DNA of 64,000 nucleotides. Source: a bacterium UBA6154 (GTDB lineage: Bacteria > Actinomycetota > Actinomycetes > S36-B12). Shown piece after piece: positions 9,669-19,403 of this stretch (positions are counted from its first letter, which is position 1; each line of letters opens with the position of its first letter). Location of the stretch: NCBI GenBank assembly GCA_002422375.1, contig DIUQ01000021.1, positions 1 through 64,000 of the forward strand. Reading direction: 5' to 3'. A program made the position numbers and the translations under genes. Under the pieces are notes generated by a model. It made no database searches, was not told the origin of the DNA, and worked only from the letters and a program-made list of their open reading frames with translations.

Positions 9669-10283
9669 CTATTCACCTCCACCACTACGGGTGAGGCGCC
9701 GGAGCGAGATCGCTTGCTGAAAGTAGTAGATCGCCGTGACTACCGTGAGTATCACCGCTATCCCCATGACCAGTGCACGCACCAGGTCCCACGTAGATGC
9801 AAGGCTACTGGTTTCTGGAATAGCTACGAGATACATGGTGATGGCAATTGTTTGCGTGAGTGTCTTGGCCTTGCCACCGCGCGATGCAGAAATGACACCG
9901 TGCTCAATGACCCAGAATCGAATGATGGTGACGATTACCTCCCGGGCAATAATCACAATGCTAATCCACCACGGTAAAAGTCCCAGTGCAGAGAGCCCCA
10001 CCAGCGCTACGCCGGTCAAGAATTTATCCGCGATTGGATCCGCAATCTTTCCGAAATTGGTGATCAGCCCGTATCGGCGGGCAACGAATCCATCTAGCAC
10101 GTCGGTCAACGAGGCCAGCAAAAACACCAACGCTGCCAAATTTCTAGCCTGATATGTGTCAACAAACAGCAGGTACCCCACGACGGGAACAGCCAGCAAC
10201 CGAAGGAATGTCAGGCCATTAGCAATGTTAAACAAACTAGTGCTGCTGACAGGGTCTGAAGCATGGTCTGGCGGGCGTTTCAC
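9669..10283 (-). CDS. pgsA: CDP-diacylglycerol-glycerol-3-phosphate 3-phosphatidyltransferase
   Basis: Integral membrane enzyme of 204 residues making phosphatidylglycerol phosphate from CDP-diacylglycerol and glycerol 3-phosphate. The CDP-alcohol phosphotransferase motif is complete: D61, D64, G65, A68, R69, G78, D82 and D86 in DVLDGFVARRYG...GKIADPIAD. Hydrophobic helices flank it. The start overlaps the rimO stop by four bases (10280-10283). Other CDP-alcohol transferases (for example phosphatidylinositol phosphate synthase) share the motif; placement between rimO and cinA supports pgsA. Confidence 0.93.
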   Translation of the reverse strand: MKRPPDHASDPVSSTSLFNIANGLTFLRLLAVPVVGYLLFVDTYQARNLAALVFLLASLTDVLDGFVARRYGLITNFGKIADPIADKFLTGVALVGLSALGLLPWWISIVIIAREVIVTIIRFWVIEHGVISASRGGKAKTLTQTIAITMYLVAIPETSSLASTWDLVRALVMGIAVILTVVTAIYYFQQAISLRRLTRSGGGE

Positions 10284-11791
10284 AAATCGACTTCTTCCGC
10301 CACAAGATCCACTCCCTCTGTTGCGATGACACGACCTCGCACCATTGACCCAACCGAGACGTGGGAGGACACCATCTGAACACGTGTTTCGCCATCGTCA
10401 GGCCCTTGATGACCAGCTCGGCCAAAGGCGCTCTTGGACTCGACATCAATGGAGTCGACGATTACCTCGACTGTTTCACCTACGCGATCTTCGGCACGTT
10501 GCGACATAAGTTCGTCTACTAGTTCTTGCATGCGATGGACCCGCTCAGTGATCAGATGCTCTGGAACCTTCGGCTCGAAGTCGAATGCCTCCGTCCCTTC
10601 CTCGTCGGAATAGCCGAATACGCCTACCGCATCCAGGCGCGCCCGTTCGAGGAATCGCATTAAAGTCGCGAAATCCTCCTCTGTCTCACCGGGGAATCCC
10701 ACAATCACATTGCTCCGAATTCCTGCACGTGGTGACTGTTCACGAATCATCGAAATCAAATCCAGAAACTGCTCCTCACCACCAAAGCGCTTCATGCGGC
10801 GAAGGAGAGGGCTGGAGGCGTGTTGAAAGGACAAGTCAAAATATGGAGCGACCACCGGAGTGCCGGTCATAACTCGAATAAGGTCGGGTCGAACCTCAGC
10901 TGGCTGCAGGTAAGCAACGCGGATGCGCTGAATGTCAGTTCCCTCATTAATTGCCGGTAGGAGGCTTTCGAGGAGACGTAAGTCACCTATATCTTTGCCA
11001 TACGATGTTGAATTCTCACTGACTAGCACAACTTCGCGCACACCATCTGTTGCCAACCAAGCAATTTCAGCCATCACATCAGCGGGAGGCCGAGAGATGA
11101 ATGAACCTCGGAAGGACGGAATGGCACAGAACGTGCATCGGCGATCACACCCTGATGCAAGCTTGACCGGCGCAACGGGCGAATGGTCCAGTCGCTGGCG
11201 CAGTATCGGGGGTTCCCACGACAAGGCCGAGCGTTCGATATGACCAGTTTCGATGGAACGCCCATGCCCTGGAATCGAAGCTTGTGATGTGCCCGCCTCA
11301 GCCGGGCGATCTAAAGGCGTAATAGGCAGAAGTGTGCGTCTATCGGATGGAGTGTGCGCACTATGTGCCTCACCAGCCAGAATCGATGTGAGTCGAGCGG
11401 AAATTTCGGGATAGTCGTCAAAGCCTAGAATTGCATCGGCTTCCGGCAGAGTCGCGGCTAGTTCAGATCCATAACGCTGGGCAAGGCACCCCACCGCTAC
11501 AACAGCCCGTGGACCTACCTCACCTGAATCAGCTGAATTGCCATCACTTTTCATATCCGCAGCCGCCAAGATTGCGTCAATACTGTCTTTCTTGGCGACG
11601 TCGACAAATCCACAGGTATTCACCATCACGGCGTCTGCATTACTCGGGTCCTCCACCACTACCCAGCCATCAGCTGCGAGCCGGCCGGCCAGTTCCTCAG
11701 AATCCACCTCATTGCGCGCGCATCCCATGGTGACAAGCGCCACCGTGCCTTTGCTGTCGGCGAAACTTTCGTTGTGTGAAGTCACCACCAC
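10280..11791 (-). CDS. rimO: Ribosomal protein S12 methylthiotransferase RimO
   Basis: Radical-SAM enzyme that adds a methylthio group to an aspartate of ribosomal protein S12. N-terminal UPF0004 cysteines are C24 (TMGCARNEVDSEELAG), C60 and C102; the radical SAM cysteines C215, C219 and C222 are in CDRRCTFC; a TRAM domain closes the protein. NEVDSE after the first Cys is typical of RimO, against MiaB at the left end. At 503 residues it is longer than E. coli RimO (about 440); the extra length is mostly a low-complexity insertion at about residues 140-200 between the UPF0004 and SAM domains, also common in actinobacterial homologues. Confidence 0.96.
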   Translation of the reverse strand: MVVTSHNESFADSKGTVALVTMGCARNEVDSEELAGRLAADGWVVVEDPSNADAVMVNTCGFVDVAKKDSIDAILAAADMKSDGNSADSGEVGPRAVVAVGCLAQRYGSELAATLPEADAILGFDDYPEISARLTSILAGEAHSAHTPSDRRTLLPITPLDRPAEAGTSQASIPGHGRSIETGHIERSALSWEPPILRQRLDHSPVAPVKLASGCDRRCTFCAIPSFRGSFISRPPADVMAEIAWLATDGVREVVLVSENSTSYGKDIGDLRLLESLLPAINEGTDIQRIRVAYLQPAEVRPDLIRVMTGTPVVAPYFDLSFQHASSPLLRRMKRFGGEEQFLDLISMIREQSPRAGIRSNVIVGFPGETEEDFATLMRFLERARLDAVGVFGYSDEEGTEAFDFEPKVPEHLITERVHRMQELVDELMSQRAEDRVGETVEVIVDSIDVESKSAFGRAGHQGPDDGETRVQMVSSHVSVGSMVRGRVIATEGVDLVAEEVDL

Positions 11792-11807
11792 AGCCTACGC
11801 AGGACTA

Positions 11808-11822
11808 ACTCGGTACCCGAGT
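11808..11822. other. Short perfect hairpin between ftsK and rimO
   Basis: ACTCGG-TAC-CCGAGT, six-base stem with three-base loop, in the 185-base gap between the ftsK stop (11977) and the rimO start (11791). No T-tract follows on the minus strand. It could be a weak terminator, an mRNA-processing element, or chance. Nothing else recognisable lies in this gap. Confidence 0.35.
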
Positions 11823-11976
11823 CCAGTTCGCTTGTTCCAGCATCTCATGCGGATTCGGACCACCAAATACGGAGTGAGGTTGCACCCGATCATGGAGTGC
11901 AGCGGACTTTCCCGTGCGTCCTCACACTCAGCGACAGAAAGAGGGCCTGCCAGTCAATCGGGCTGGGCACACCGCC

Positions 11977-14610
11977 CTAGCCGCGAATTGACAGGAGGAC
12001 GGCCGGTAATTCATCTGCTCCGACCAAGACTTCACGGGCCTTCGACCCTTCGCTTGGACCGACAACTCCACGGGATTCCATCAAATCCATAAGTCGGCCT
12101 GCTTTGGCAAATCCCACACGAAGTTTCCGCTGCAACATTGACGTGGATCCAAATTGAGTGGACACCACGAGTTCCACCGCCTGGAGCAAAACATCCATAT
12201 CATCGCCAATGTCGGCATCAATTTCCTTGGAAGACGCCGCGGTGGCAAGTACTTCATCCACGTATTCGGGATCCCATTGGTCTCGACAGAATTGCACAAC
12301 TTCACGTATTTCATTTTCAGAAATGAACGCGCCTTGAATCCGGAGTGCCTTGTTCGCGCCCATGGGCAAGAACAGGCCATCGCCCTGGCCCACCAACTTT
12401 TCCGCTCCAGGTTGGTCGAGAATAACCCGACTATCCGCCAAACTTGATGTGGCAAAGGCGAGGCGACTCGGAACATTGGCCTTGATTAGTCCGGTAACGA
12501 CGTCAACGCTTGGACGTTGAGTAGCCAACACCAAGTGGATACCCGCCGCACGAGCCAGTTGCGTGATGCGAACTATAGAATCTTCAACGTCGCGGGGCGC
12601 TACCATCATTAGATCAGCCAATTCATCAACAATCACAAGCAAGTATGGGTACGTCGTCAGGGTCCGCTCTGACCCCGGCAGTGGTTTGATCTTTCCTGAT
12701 CGCACGGCTTTGTTGAAATCATCAATGTGGCGGTAACCGAAGGACGACAAATCGTCATAGCGACGATCCATCTCCTTAACTACCCATTGCAAAGCATCTG
12801 CCGCTTTCTTGGGATTAGTAATAATCGGAGTTATGAGGTGAGGAACTCCCTCATAAATCGTGAGCTCAACCCGCTTTGGATCCACCAGGATCATGCGGAC
12901 CTCGTCCGGCGTCGCTCGCATGAGAATCGAGGTGATCAAGCTGTTGATGCAGCTACTCTTACCAGCACCTGTTGCCCCCGCAACTAAAATATGAGGCATT
13001 TTGGCCAGGTTCGCTACCACGAATGACCCTTCAACATCCTTACCCAATGCAACGACCATGGGGTGTTGGTCATTAGCGGCAACGCGACTCTTGAGGACAT
13101 CTCCGAGAGCAACTAATTCCCTGTCGGTATTGGGAATCTCAATGCCGATGGCTTTTTTACCGGGAATCGGGCTCAAAATTCGAACATCAGCACTTGCCAC
13201 GGCATAGGCAATATTCTTACTCAACGCCGTGACGCGCTCGACCTTGACGCTCGGACCAAGTTCAATTTCATACCGCGTGACAGTCGGTCCGCGCATAAAC
13301 CCTGACACCGTGGCATCGATGCCGAACTGATCTAAAACCTCGGTGAGCGCTGTGACTACCTGGTCATTAGCCTGCGTTGCCACTTTGTGCGCTGGACCGC
13401 CCTTGAGTATTTCTCCTTTGGGCAGTTGATATGGCGTTCTAGGGGCTAGAACCAGCTGTTTACTTGCTGCTGGAGATACTGATTTCTCTCGTGCACTTTG
13501 TGCTGGTGGTGACTTATCCTCAGCAACATCGAGAATGACCGTTTGATTTTTGCTCCCCTGCGTGTCATTCGGGGTGGCTACTGATTTACGCGGCGTCACT
13601 CCACTCAGTAAGCCGGCGGCGGGCCGTAAGGACTCATTCTCGGGCACTTCAGGGAGCGGGGAAATAAATGGCTGATCGCCGGCAAGTGGCACATCCGTGC
13701 GAAGTACCCCATTGGGATCTGGGAATCCTTGTTCATTGGCTCCATCACTGCGATCCAATGAGCCAATGCGGACCTTCTCAACTTCGACCGTGCCCGTCAG
13801 AGGTTCTTGAGCCCCCCGAGGTTCCGAGCGGGCGAACATTCCTCGTACTCGATTCCAGCCTGACCGCACTATCTCGCGCACGCGAGCAATACTTGTCCCG
13901 GTCAACACCAGCGCGCCGAAAAAAGTCAGTACCAGTAGGAGAATCCCACTGACTATGGCTCCCAGTGCGGCAACCACAGGAGCGGTGACTAACCAACCAA
14001 TGACCCCACCAGCACTGTTCATGGCCGCGGACCCATCGCTGGGACCTACCGCACCTTGGGTCAAGTGCCATAATCCGATAACGCCCACGAGGACCGCTGC
14101 CGTACCGATCACTAAACGACCTGTCGTGGCATTTTGATCCGGATGTCGTAAAAATCGCCAGGCTAAAGCAACCAAGAGGATCGGAATAATCCAGGCTAAT
14201 GCCCCGATAAGCGCGGTGGCCACCATGCCGGTCCAGGAAATGAACCAACCATCAACCCCAAACCAGGTGGCTGCCACCACAATTACCGCGGCGGAAATCA
14301 ACGCCAAACCTAGGCCATCACGGCGCAATGTGGGATCTAGATCCTTGGCCCCGTTTCCAAGACCACGGGCCAGCGCGCCAACCAGGTGAGCGATTGCTAC
14401 CCAGATGCGGCCAATGCTCCGCCCGATGCTGGCCGCAACGCGAGGAACGGGACCTGGTCGAGCCGGTCCGCGGCGAGCTCGAGGCATAGATCGCGAACGC
14501 GACCGGGTTGCCTTAGCTGAAGGGGTACGTTGAGACGCCGACCTGGGCGAGCCCGATCGGGTCGTTCCGGGGGAAGATCCACGTGACTTCGTGGACGTGC
14601 GGGACGCCAT
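11977..14610 (-). CDS. ftsK: DNA translocase FtsK
   Basis: Septal DNA pump of 877 residues that clears the terminus during division. Layout: a basic, Ser/Arg-rich cytoplasmic tail of about 60 residues, four to five transmembrane helices (about 100-240), a variable linker, then the motor with Walker A GATGAGKSS near residue 545, Walker B LLVIVDELADLMM, and a C-terminal winged-helix gamma domain (LRVGFAKAGRLMDLMESRGVV) that reads KOPS-type sequences. ATG at 14610 gives the full basic tail. Neighbours rnj-dapA-thyX upstream and rimO-pgsA downstream are the standard actinobacterial context. Confidence 0.97.
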   Translation of the reverse strand: MASRTSTKSRGSSPGTTRSGSPRSASQRTPSAKATRSRSRSMPRARRGPARPGPVPRVAASIGRSIGRIWVAIAHLVGALARGLGNGAKDLDPTLRRDGLGLALISAAVIVVAATWFGVDGWFISWTGMVATALIGALAWIIPILLVALAWRFLRHPDQNATTGRLVIGTAAVLVGVIGLWHLTQGAVGPSDGSAAMNSAGGVIGWLVTAPVVAALGAIVSGILLLVLTFFGALVLTGTSIARVREIVRSGWNRVRGMFARSEPRGAQEPLTGTVEVEKVRIGSLDRSDGANEQGFPDPNGVLRTDVPLAGDQPFISPLPEVPENESLRPAAGLLSGVTPRKSVATPNDTQGSKNQTVILDVAEDKSPPAQSAREKSVSPAASKQLVLAPRTPYQLPKGEILKGGPAHKVATQANDQVVTALTEVLDQFGIDATVSGFMRGPTVTRYEIELGPSVKVERVTALSKNIAYAVASADVRILSPIPGKKAIGIEIPNTDRELVALGDVLKSRVAANDQHPMVVALGKDVEGSFVVANLAKMPHILVAGATGAGKSSCINSLITSILMRATPDEVRMILVDPKRVELTIYEGVPHLITPIITNPKKAADALQWVVKEMDRRYDDLSSFGYRHIDDFNKAVRSGKIKPLPGSERTLTTYPYLLVIVDELADLMMVAPRDVEDSIVRITQLARAAGIHLVLATQRPSVDVVTGLIKANVPSRLAFATSSLADSRVILDQPGAEKLVGQGDGLFLPMGANKALRIQGAFISENEIREVVQFCRDQWDPEYVDEVLATAASSKEIDADIGDDMDVLLQAVELVVSTQFGSTSMLQRKLRVGFAKAGRLMDLMESRGVVGPSEGSKAREVLVGADELPAVLLSIRG

Positions 14611-14667
14611 AGAGGCGAGATTACCGAGAATTCCCCCAAATCCCAGCAGTCACACGCATCCCGCGTG

Positions 14668-16353
14668 TCACAGAATGATAATGACCGGCACGATCATGGG
14701 CTTGCGGCGATGCGTGGTTCCCACCCATTTCCCGACTACCTTGCGGGCTTTTTGTGACAATTCATGGGGGTCGTCGATGCCCTCCGTCATGGCCTCGACC
14801 AAGGCTTGCCTGACTCGGTCGACTACTTGGTCGAGGTCTGGTGTCTGACCTACCCCGCGTTCATGAATCTCCGGGCCCACCACCACCTCGTGGGCTTGAA
14901 TGTCGACCGCGGCAAAAACGGAAATAAAACCTTCTTCACCCAATACTCGCCGGTCCTTGAGCAGGCTTTCATTGACACTTCCGACGCTTGCACCATCCAC
15001 ATAGATTTCGTGTAGTGGGGTGTAACCGCTGATATGGGCGGCGTCATGATGTAGATCAACGCTCACTCCATCGCCCGTCACCAGGACATGGTCGACTGCT
15101 ACACCAGTGCTTTGAGCAATCCGTGCATTAGCCGCTAGGTGTCGCCACTCGCCGTGTATTGGCATGACATAGCGAGGTCGCACGATATTCATGACATAAC
15201 GCAATTCACCAGCGGCTGCGTGGCCTGAAACATGAACCAGAGCATTTGACTTGTGCACAACCTGCGCGCCCAGTCGTGTTAGTCCATTAATAACCCTGTT
15301 AACGGCATTCTCATTTCCAGGGATGAGGGATGAAGCCAAAACAATCGTGTCATTCTCCCCAACACTGATGTCATGATTGCGGTGAGCTATTCGCGACAAA
15401 ACTGCCATGGGCTCGCCCTGGGATCCCGTGCAAATCAGGACCGCTTGATTGTCTGGCATGGAAGCTAACTCGTCAGAACTAATGAGGGTGTTCGCCGGTA
15501 TCGATAGATAACCCAGGTCACGCGCCACTGTCATGTTGCGCACCATGGACCGTCCCACGAATGCAACCTTGCGGTGATGGGCCACGGCTGTGTCAATAAT
15601 TTGTTGAATTCGGTGCACATGTGAAGCAAACGAAGCCACGATCACCCGTCCCTGGGCACGGGAAAAAACTCCATCAAGGACAGGGACAATCTCTCGTTCG
15701 CTCGGAACGAATCCGGGTACTTCGGCGTTGGTGCTATCTATCATGAGAATGTCTACGCCGAGATCACCCAACCGAGAGAAACTCTGAATATCGGTCAATC
15801 GGTTGTCGAGCGGCAACTGATCCATTTTGAAGTCCCCTGTATGGAGAACTCGCCCTGCCGGTGTTGTTATGCACAGTGCCATGGAATCAGGGATCGAGTG
15901 GTTGACTGCCAGGAATTCGACAGAGAATTTCCCCACCTGTTCCACATCCCTGTCCTGAACCGCCAGCGTGTAGGGAGTGATTCGATGCTCTTTGAGTTTG
16001 GCTTGGACAAAGGCCAGAGTTAACTGCGATCCGATGATCGGAATATCCGGCTTATGGCGCAATAGATAGGGAACAGCACCAATGTGGTCCTCATGCCCGT
16101 GCGTGAGCACTATGGCTTGAATGTCGTCGAGCCGTTCAAGAATTGGGCCGAAATCCGGCAGGATTAAGTCGACACCCGGGTGGGATTCCTCCGGGAAAAG
16201 TACGCCACAATCGACGATCAGTAATTCCCGCTCGTATTCGAATACGGTCATGTTGCGACCGATTTCGCCAATGCCACCCAGAGGGGTTATGCGCAATGTC
16301 CCGTCGGGCACTTCGCCAGGAGGAGAAAGTTCGTGGAAATTAGGAAAATGCAC
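14668..16353 (-). CDS. rnj: Ribonuclease J
   Basis: Metallo-beta-lactamase/beta-CASP ribonuclease, 561 residues, with 5'-3' exo- and endonuclease activity in mRNA decay and rRNA maturation. The zinc motif HGHEDH is at residues 85-90; beta-CASP motifs include the SGHAAAGEL region and the PIHGEWRHL histidine near residue 390. The C-terminal domain follows and ends in a hydrophobic IVPVIIIL. Its start region overlaps the dapA stop by 14 bases (16340-16353), so dapA-rnj are cotranscribed, as in Mycobacterium. Confidence 0.96.
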   Translation of the reverse strand: MHFPNFHELSPPGEVPDGTLRITPLGGIGEIGRNMTVFEYERELLIVDCGVLFPEESHPGVDLILPDFGPILERLDDIQAIVLTHGHEDHIGAVPYLLRHKPDIPIIGSQLTLAFVQAKLKEHRITPYTLAVQDRDVEQVGKFSVEFLAVNHSIPDSMALCITTPAGRVLHTGDFKMDQLPLDNRLTDIQSFSRLGDLGVDILMIDSTNAEVPGFVPSEREIVPVLDGVFSRAQGRVIVASFASHVHRIQQIIDTAVAHHRKVAFVGRSMVRNMTVARDLGYLSIPANTLISSDELASMPDNQAVLICTGSQGEPMAVLSRIAHRNHDISVGENDTIVLASSLIPGNENAVNRVINGLTRLGAQVVHKSNALVHVSGHAAAGELRYVMNIVRPRYVMPIHGEWRHLAANARIAQSTGVAVDHVLVTGDGVSVDLHHDAAHISGYTPLHEIYVDGASVGSVNESLLKDRRVLGEEGFISVFAAVDIQAHEVVVGPEIHERGVGQTPDLDQVVDRVRQALVEAMTEGIDDPHELSQKARKVVGKWVGTTHRRKPMIVPVIIIL

Positions 16354-17254
16354 GAGAAACCGCTACTCCGCCCTCCGTGAGATCTTTCATCAACTGGGCG
16401 CGCTCGGCATCGGTGGCGTTGACCAGTGGTGACCGCACGGGACCACTGGGTAGGCCCTGAGCGTGCAAGGCCGCCTTGGTCAAAATGACACCCTGGGTTC
16501 GGAAAATACCTGTGTAAACAGGGAGCAGTGACTGATTAATCTGCTGAGCCTGGACAATATCTCCCGACCACAGTGCGTCAGCCATGTCCCGCAGCCGATC
16601 CCCCACGATGTGGCCCACGACTGACACCATTCCCGAGGCTCCCAGGGACAGCAACGGCAGGTTGAGTACGTCCTCGCCGGAGTACCAGGCCAGATCAGTA
16701 CGTTTCATGACCCACTGACTGGCTTCCAAGTCACCTTTCGCATCTTTATTCGCGATGATCCGCGGATGCTCGGCCAGTCGAACGAGCGTTTCGGTCTCAA
16801 TGGCGACTCCCGTTCGACGGGGTATGTCATATGTCATCAACGGTAAGTCCGTTGAATCGGCAATGCTCGTGAAGTGCTGAATTATTCCTTCTTGTGGCGG
16901 ACGGTTGTAATACGGTGAAGAAGCCATAAGAGCGTGGGCTCCCGCCCGAGCAGCAGACCGTGCACTTGCTACCGAGTGAGCAGTGTCATTTGTGCCGACC
17001 CCCGCAATAACGGTGGCACGATCTCCGACCGCCTCCAAAACTGCTGACAGGAGTGCTAAATCCTCCGCGTCCGTCTTGGTGGAGCTTTCCCCTGTCGTCC
17101 CATTTACCACCAAACCATCATGTTTGAGCTGGTCAACGAGGTGTTCCGCAAGTCGTTGGGCACCGTCGAGGTCTTGCGACCCGTCTGCACGAAAAGGAGT
17201 GATCATTGCAGTCAGCATCACTCCAAACGGCGTCGAGCGAAGCGGGTTGTCCAT
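16340..17254 (-). CDS. dapA: 4-hydroxy-tetrahydrodipicolinate synthase
   Basis: Condenses pyruvate with aspartate semialdehyde, first committed step of diaminopimelate/lysine synthesis. TIM-barrel of 304 residues: NGTTGESSTK for substrate binding, Y116 in SSPYYNRP, Y142 in TYDIPRRTG and the Schiff-base lysine K170 in IANKDAKGD. DapB, the next enzyme, is about 7 kb away at 23.8 kb. Sits between thyX and rnj in the usual order. Confidence 0.96.
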   Translation of the reverse strand: MDNPLRSTPFGVMLTAMITPFRADGSQDLDGAQRLAEHLVDQLKHDGLVVNGTTGESSTKTDAEDLALLSAVLEAVGDRATVIAGVGTNDTAHSVASARSAARAGAHALMASSPYYNRPPQEGIIQHFTSIADSTDLPLMTYDIPRRTGVAIETETLVRLAEHPRIIANKDAKGDLEASQWVMKRTDLAWYSGEDVLNLPLLSLGASGMVSVVGHIVGDRLRDMADALWSGDIVQAQQINQSLLPVYTGIFRTQGVILTKAALHAQGLPSGPVRSPLVNATDAERAQLMKDLTEGGVAVSRAFS

Positions 17255-17290
17255 AGAAACCAGCCTATCTTCCCGTAAACCAAGCCTGAC

Positions 17291-18085
17291 TTAGGGCGCT
17301 ACACGTCCATGCGCCACGAAGGCCGCATGGGTCAAAGGCATGAGCCGCTCAAAATGATCCTCGTACTGTTCGGCGACTATCTCGATTTCGCGTTGTGGGA
17401 ATGATGGAAAATGTGAACCGTCAACTTTACGTCGAAGGGACAGAAAGTTCATCAGGGAGCGAGCATTGAGCGTGACGTATGCCGAGGAATAAATAGTCAC
17501 CGGTAACACCATGCGGGCGACCTCGCGAGCAACGCCCGCATCCAGCATCGCTTGATAGCTGGAATACGACTCCGAACAGGAGGCTTTTATGGATGCCTCC
17601 ACCAGCCGGTACTGATCAGGTGTCCCAGAGTGGAATTCGTAGGCACCTGGCTTCCCTGACTGAATGATCGGACGCTCAGAGTTGGGAACATAGAAAACTG
17701 GCAATAGCTCCCGGTAGCGACCCGATTCCTCGTTGTAGCTTGCAATTCGATGCCGCATGTGTTCGCGCCATACAAAGATAGGTGCGTGAACAAAAAAAGT
17801 CATGGAGTTATGCTCGAACGGACTGCCGTGACGATCACGCATTAAATAGTTAATGAGCCCCGCTGATCTCTCTGGATCCGCGTCAATGTCTGCAAGACTT
17901 TGCTCACCTACCGTGGATACTCGCGCCGCGAAAACCACGTCTGAGTCGCTGGCACTCGATCTGACCAATTCAACAGTTATGTCGCTTCGAAACTCGATTT
18001 CGGGTGCTGGTGTATCCACCCGATAACCATAGTGGATTCGACAATATTCCTGAGGGATCCATCCTGGCAATTCCCTCGATGTCAC
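17291..18085 (-). CDS. thyX: Flavin-dependent thymidylate synthase ThyX
   Basis: Makes dTMP from dUMP using FAD, NADPH and methylenetetrahydrofolate. The ThyX signature RHRxxSxxxxSxRY is exact (R111-Y124, RHRIASYNEESGRY). The first 22 residues (up to YGYR) are not typical of the family, whose members usually begin shortly before the EFRSDITVELV strand; a GTG at residue 23 (18019) is an alternative start. Neither GTG has a clear ribosome site. With the long form, only 20 bases separate it from the divergent GNAT gene, so the shorter form, leaving 86 bases for promoters, is attractive. Confidence 0.95.
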   Translation of the reverse strand: MTSRELPGWIPQEYCRIHYGYRVDTPAPEIEFRSDITVELVRSSASDSDVVFAARVSTVGEQSLADIDADPERSAGLINYLMRDRHGSPFEHNSMTFFVHAPIFVWREHMRHRIASYNEESGRYRELLPVFYVPNSERPIIQSGKPGAYEFHSGTPDQYRLVEASIKASCSESYSSYQAMLDAGVAREVARMVLPVTIYSSAYVTLNARSLMNFLSLRRKVDGSHFPSFPQREIEIVAEQYEDHFERLMPLTHAAFVAHGRVAP

Positions 18086-18105
18086 CGGTGGGTAGGTTGC
18101 GTGCC

Positions 18106-18597
18106 ATGTACGTCACTCGACTAGCCACTGCAGCCGATGCGCCCGCGATCGCACAGTTGCAGTACCAGTCCTGGCGGGAGCGAGGGATTCCATCTGACGA
18201 ATGTGTGGAGTCAGAAATTTCGGACTCGTGGAAGGCCGCCATCGTGGAACAGCAGCATCGTGGCCGCGTACTGGTGACAGAAGAGGATGCCACTCTGGTC
18301 GGTTTTGTATCGATAGAGTTTGTCGCCAGCAGCAAATCGGCTATCTTGCACATGCTGGAGGTTGAACCACGGCATCGCCGTCGTAGCGTCGGTTCGCGCT
18401 TGTTGAATGCAAGCCTCGACGTCGCTGCAACTATGGGAGCCGAGACCGTTCTAGCGTGGGTGTCAGTGAGTGAAATAAGTGCCCGTGAGCTTCTTACAAG
18501 CAGCGGATGGGCAGAGACCGGTGCCCGGAGAACGTTGTCGACAGGAAACAACTCCCGTGAACGCGATGAGATGGAGTTTCACACCACTCTCATCTAA
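18106..18597 (+). CDS. GNAT-family N-acetyltransferase
   Basis: Protein of 163 residues with the GNAT fold: N-terminal MYVTRLATAADAPAIAQLQ, a central strand with ILHMLEVEPRHRRRSVGSRLL, which is the acetyl-CoA-binding motif A (V-x-P-x-x-R-R-x-x-V-G-S), and a C-terminal SGWAETGARRTL. The ATG at 18106 fits the family start; an upstream extension of 34 residues would lie in the thyX 5' region and looks non-coding. Substrate unknown. First plus-strand gene of the window, divergent from thyX and convergent with the response-regulator gene. Confidence 0.85.
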   Translation: MYVTRLATAADAPAIAQLQYQSWRERGIPSDECVESEISDSWKAAIVEQQHRGRVLVTEEDATLVGFVSIEFVASSKSAILHMLEVEPRHRRRSVGSRLLNASLDVAATMGAETVLAWVSVSEISARELLTSSGWAETGARRTLSTGNNSRERDEMEFHTTLI

Positions 18598-18682
18598 GTA
18601 GTGGCATGAAATTGCCGGCGAGTCCCCCGCGCACGCCGGCGCTCAATCATCACACTCAAGTGGACACATTCTCTACCGTTCC

Positions 18683-18704
18683 GTGTCCCCAATCGGGGGG
18701 ACAC
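18683..18704. terminator. Hairpin terminator between convergent genes
   Basis: GTGTCCCC-AATCGG-GGGGACAC, an 8-base perfect stem, in the 164-base gap between the GNAT gene (plus, ends 18597) and the response regulator (minus, ends 18762). A second small hairpin, TGGCA-CAGAGT-TGCCA at 18706-18721, and a GCCGGC pair near 18617-18640 lie in the same gap. No T-tract; GC-rich I-shaped hairpins are common in actinobacteria, so bidirectional termination is a reasonable reading. Confidence 0.6.
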
Positions 18705-18761
18705 ATGGCACAGAGTTGCCACATTCTCAGGACCTCGTGCCCATGAAATCATCCTCATAAA

Positions 18762-19403
18762 TTAGTGGGGATGCTCGAGCAAACCGTCGTCCTGTGCTGC
18801 CACATACAGTTCCGTGCGCGTTCGCGCCTCTCGTCCCACCTGGCTGTACTTGGTGCGCACACGATCGAGATATTCCTTCACCGTATGCGGTGAAATATTC
18901 ATTTTCCTCGCAACAGCATTGAGGGTAAGACCCGTCGCGTACAGTCGTAGAGCGTCTAACTCTCGAGGACTTAGTTCCGGTTTCTCTGCATTAGGTGTTT
19001 GGGCTGAGTTGGACAGAATCGCTGCCAGGTCTACTGATAGGTACAGGTCGCCGTCCATCACGGACTTCAAAGCCTGATTCAAAGTGTGCAAGCTCACGCT
19101 TTTTGGGACGAAGCCTAGAGCGCCAGCTGTTAGACCCGAGCGAATCGCGTCTGCATTGTCATGTGAACTGATCATGAGGACAGGTATCGATGCGTGAACA
19201 ATTCGTCCCACGTTATGTGCAACTGGCTCTGATGCCACGCCTAGGTCCACGTCGAGCAATACCACCTCGGGATTCGAATCCAAACAAGCTAGAGGGTCAG
19301 CGCCCGAATACGTTACTTCCGCAGGCGGAATGAGACTGCTCGTTAAGAGAGCGACAAGACCCTCACGTACTAATTCATGATCGTCAACCACTGCGATGCG
19401 CAA
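18762..19403 (-). CDS. NarL/LuxR-family response regulator
   Basis: Receiver domain (RIAVVDDHELVREGL at the start, phosphoacceptor Asp in VVLLDVDLG near residue 50) followed by a LuxR-type HTH (SPRELDALRLYATGLTLNAVARKM...SPHTVKEYLDRVRTKY). Output is DNA binding after phosphorylation by the kinase encoded immediately upstream, which overlaps it by 20-29 bases. A GTG at 19412 would abut the GGAGG directly, whereas TTG at 19403 lies eight bases from it and begins exactly at the RIAVVDDHE strand, so TTG is preferred. Target genes unknown; azlCD lies on the far side of the kinase. Confidence 0.9.
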   Translation of the reverse strand: MRIAVVDDHELVREGLVALLTSSLIPPAEVTYSGADPLACLDSNPEVVLLDVDLGVASEPVAHNVGRIVHASIPVLMISSHDNADAIRSGLTAGALGFVPKSVSLHTLNQALKSVMDGDLYLSVDLAAILSNSAQTPNAEKPELSPRELDALRLYATGLTLNAVARKMNISPHTVKEYLDRVRTKYSQVGREARTRTELYVAAQDDGLLEHPH

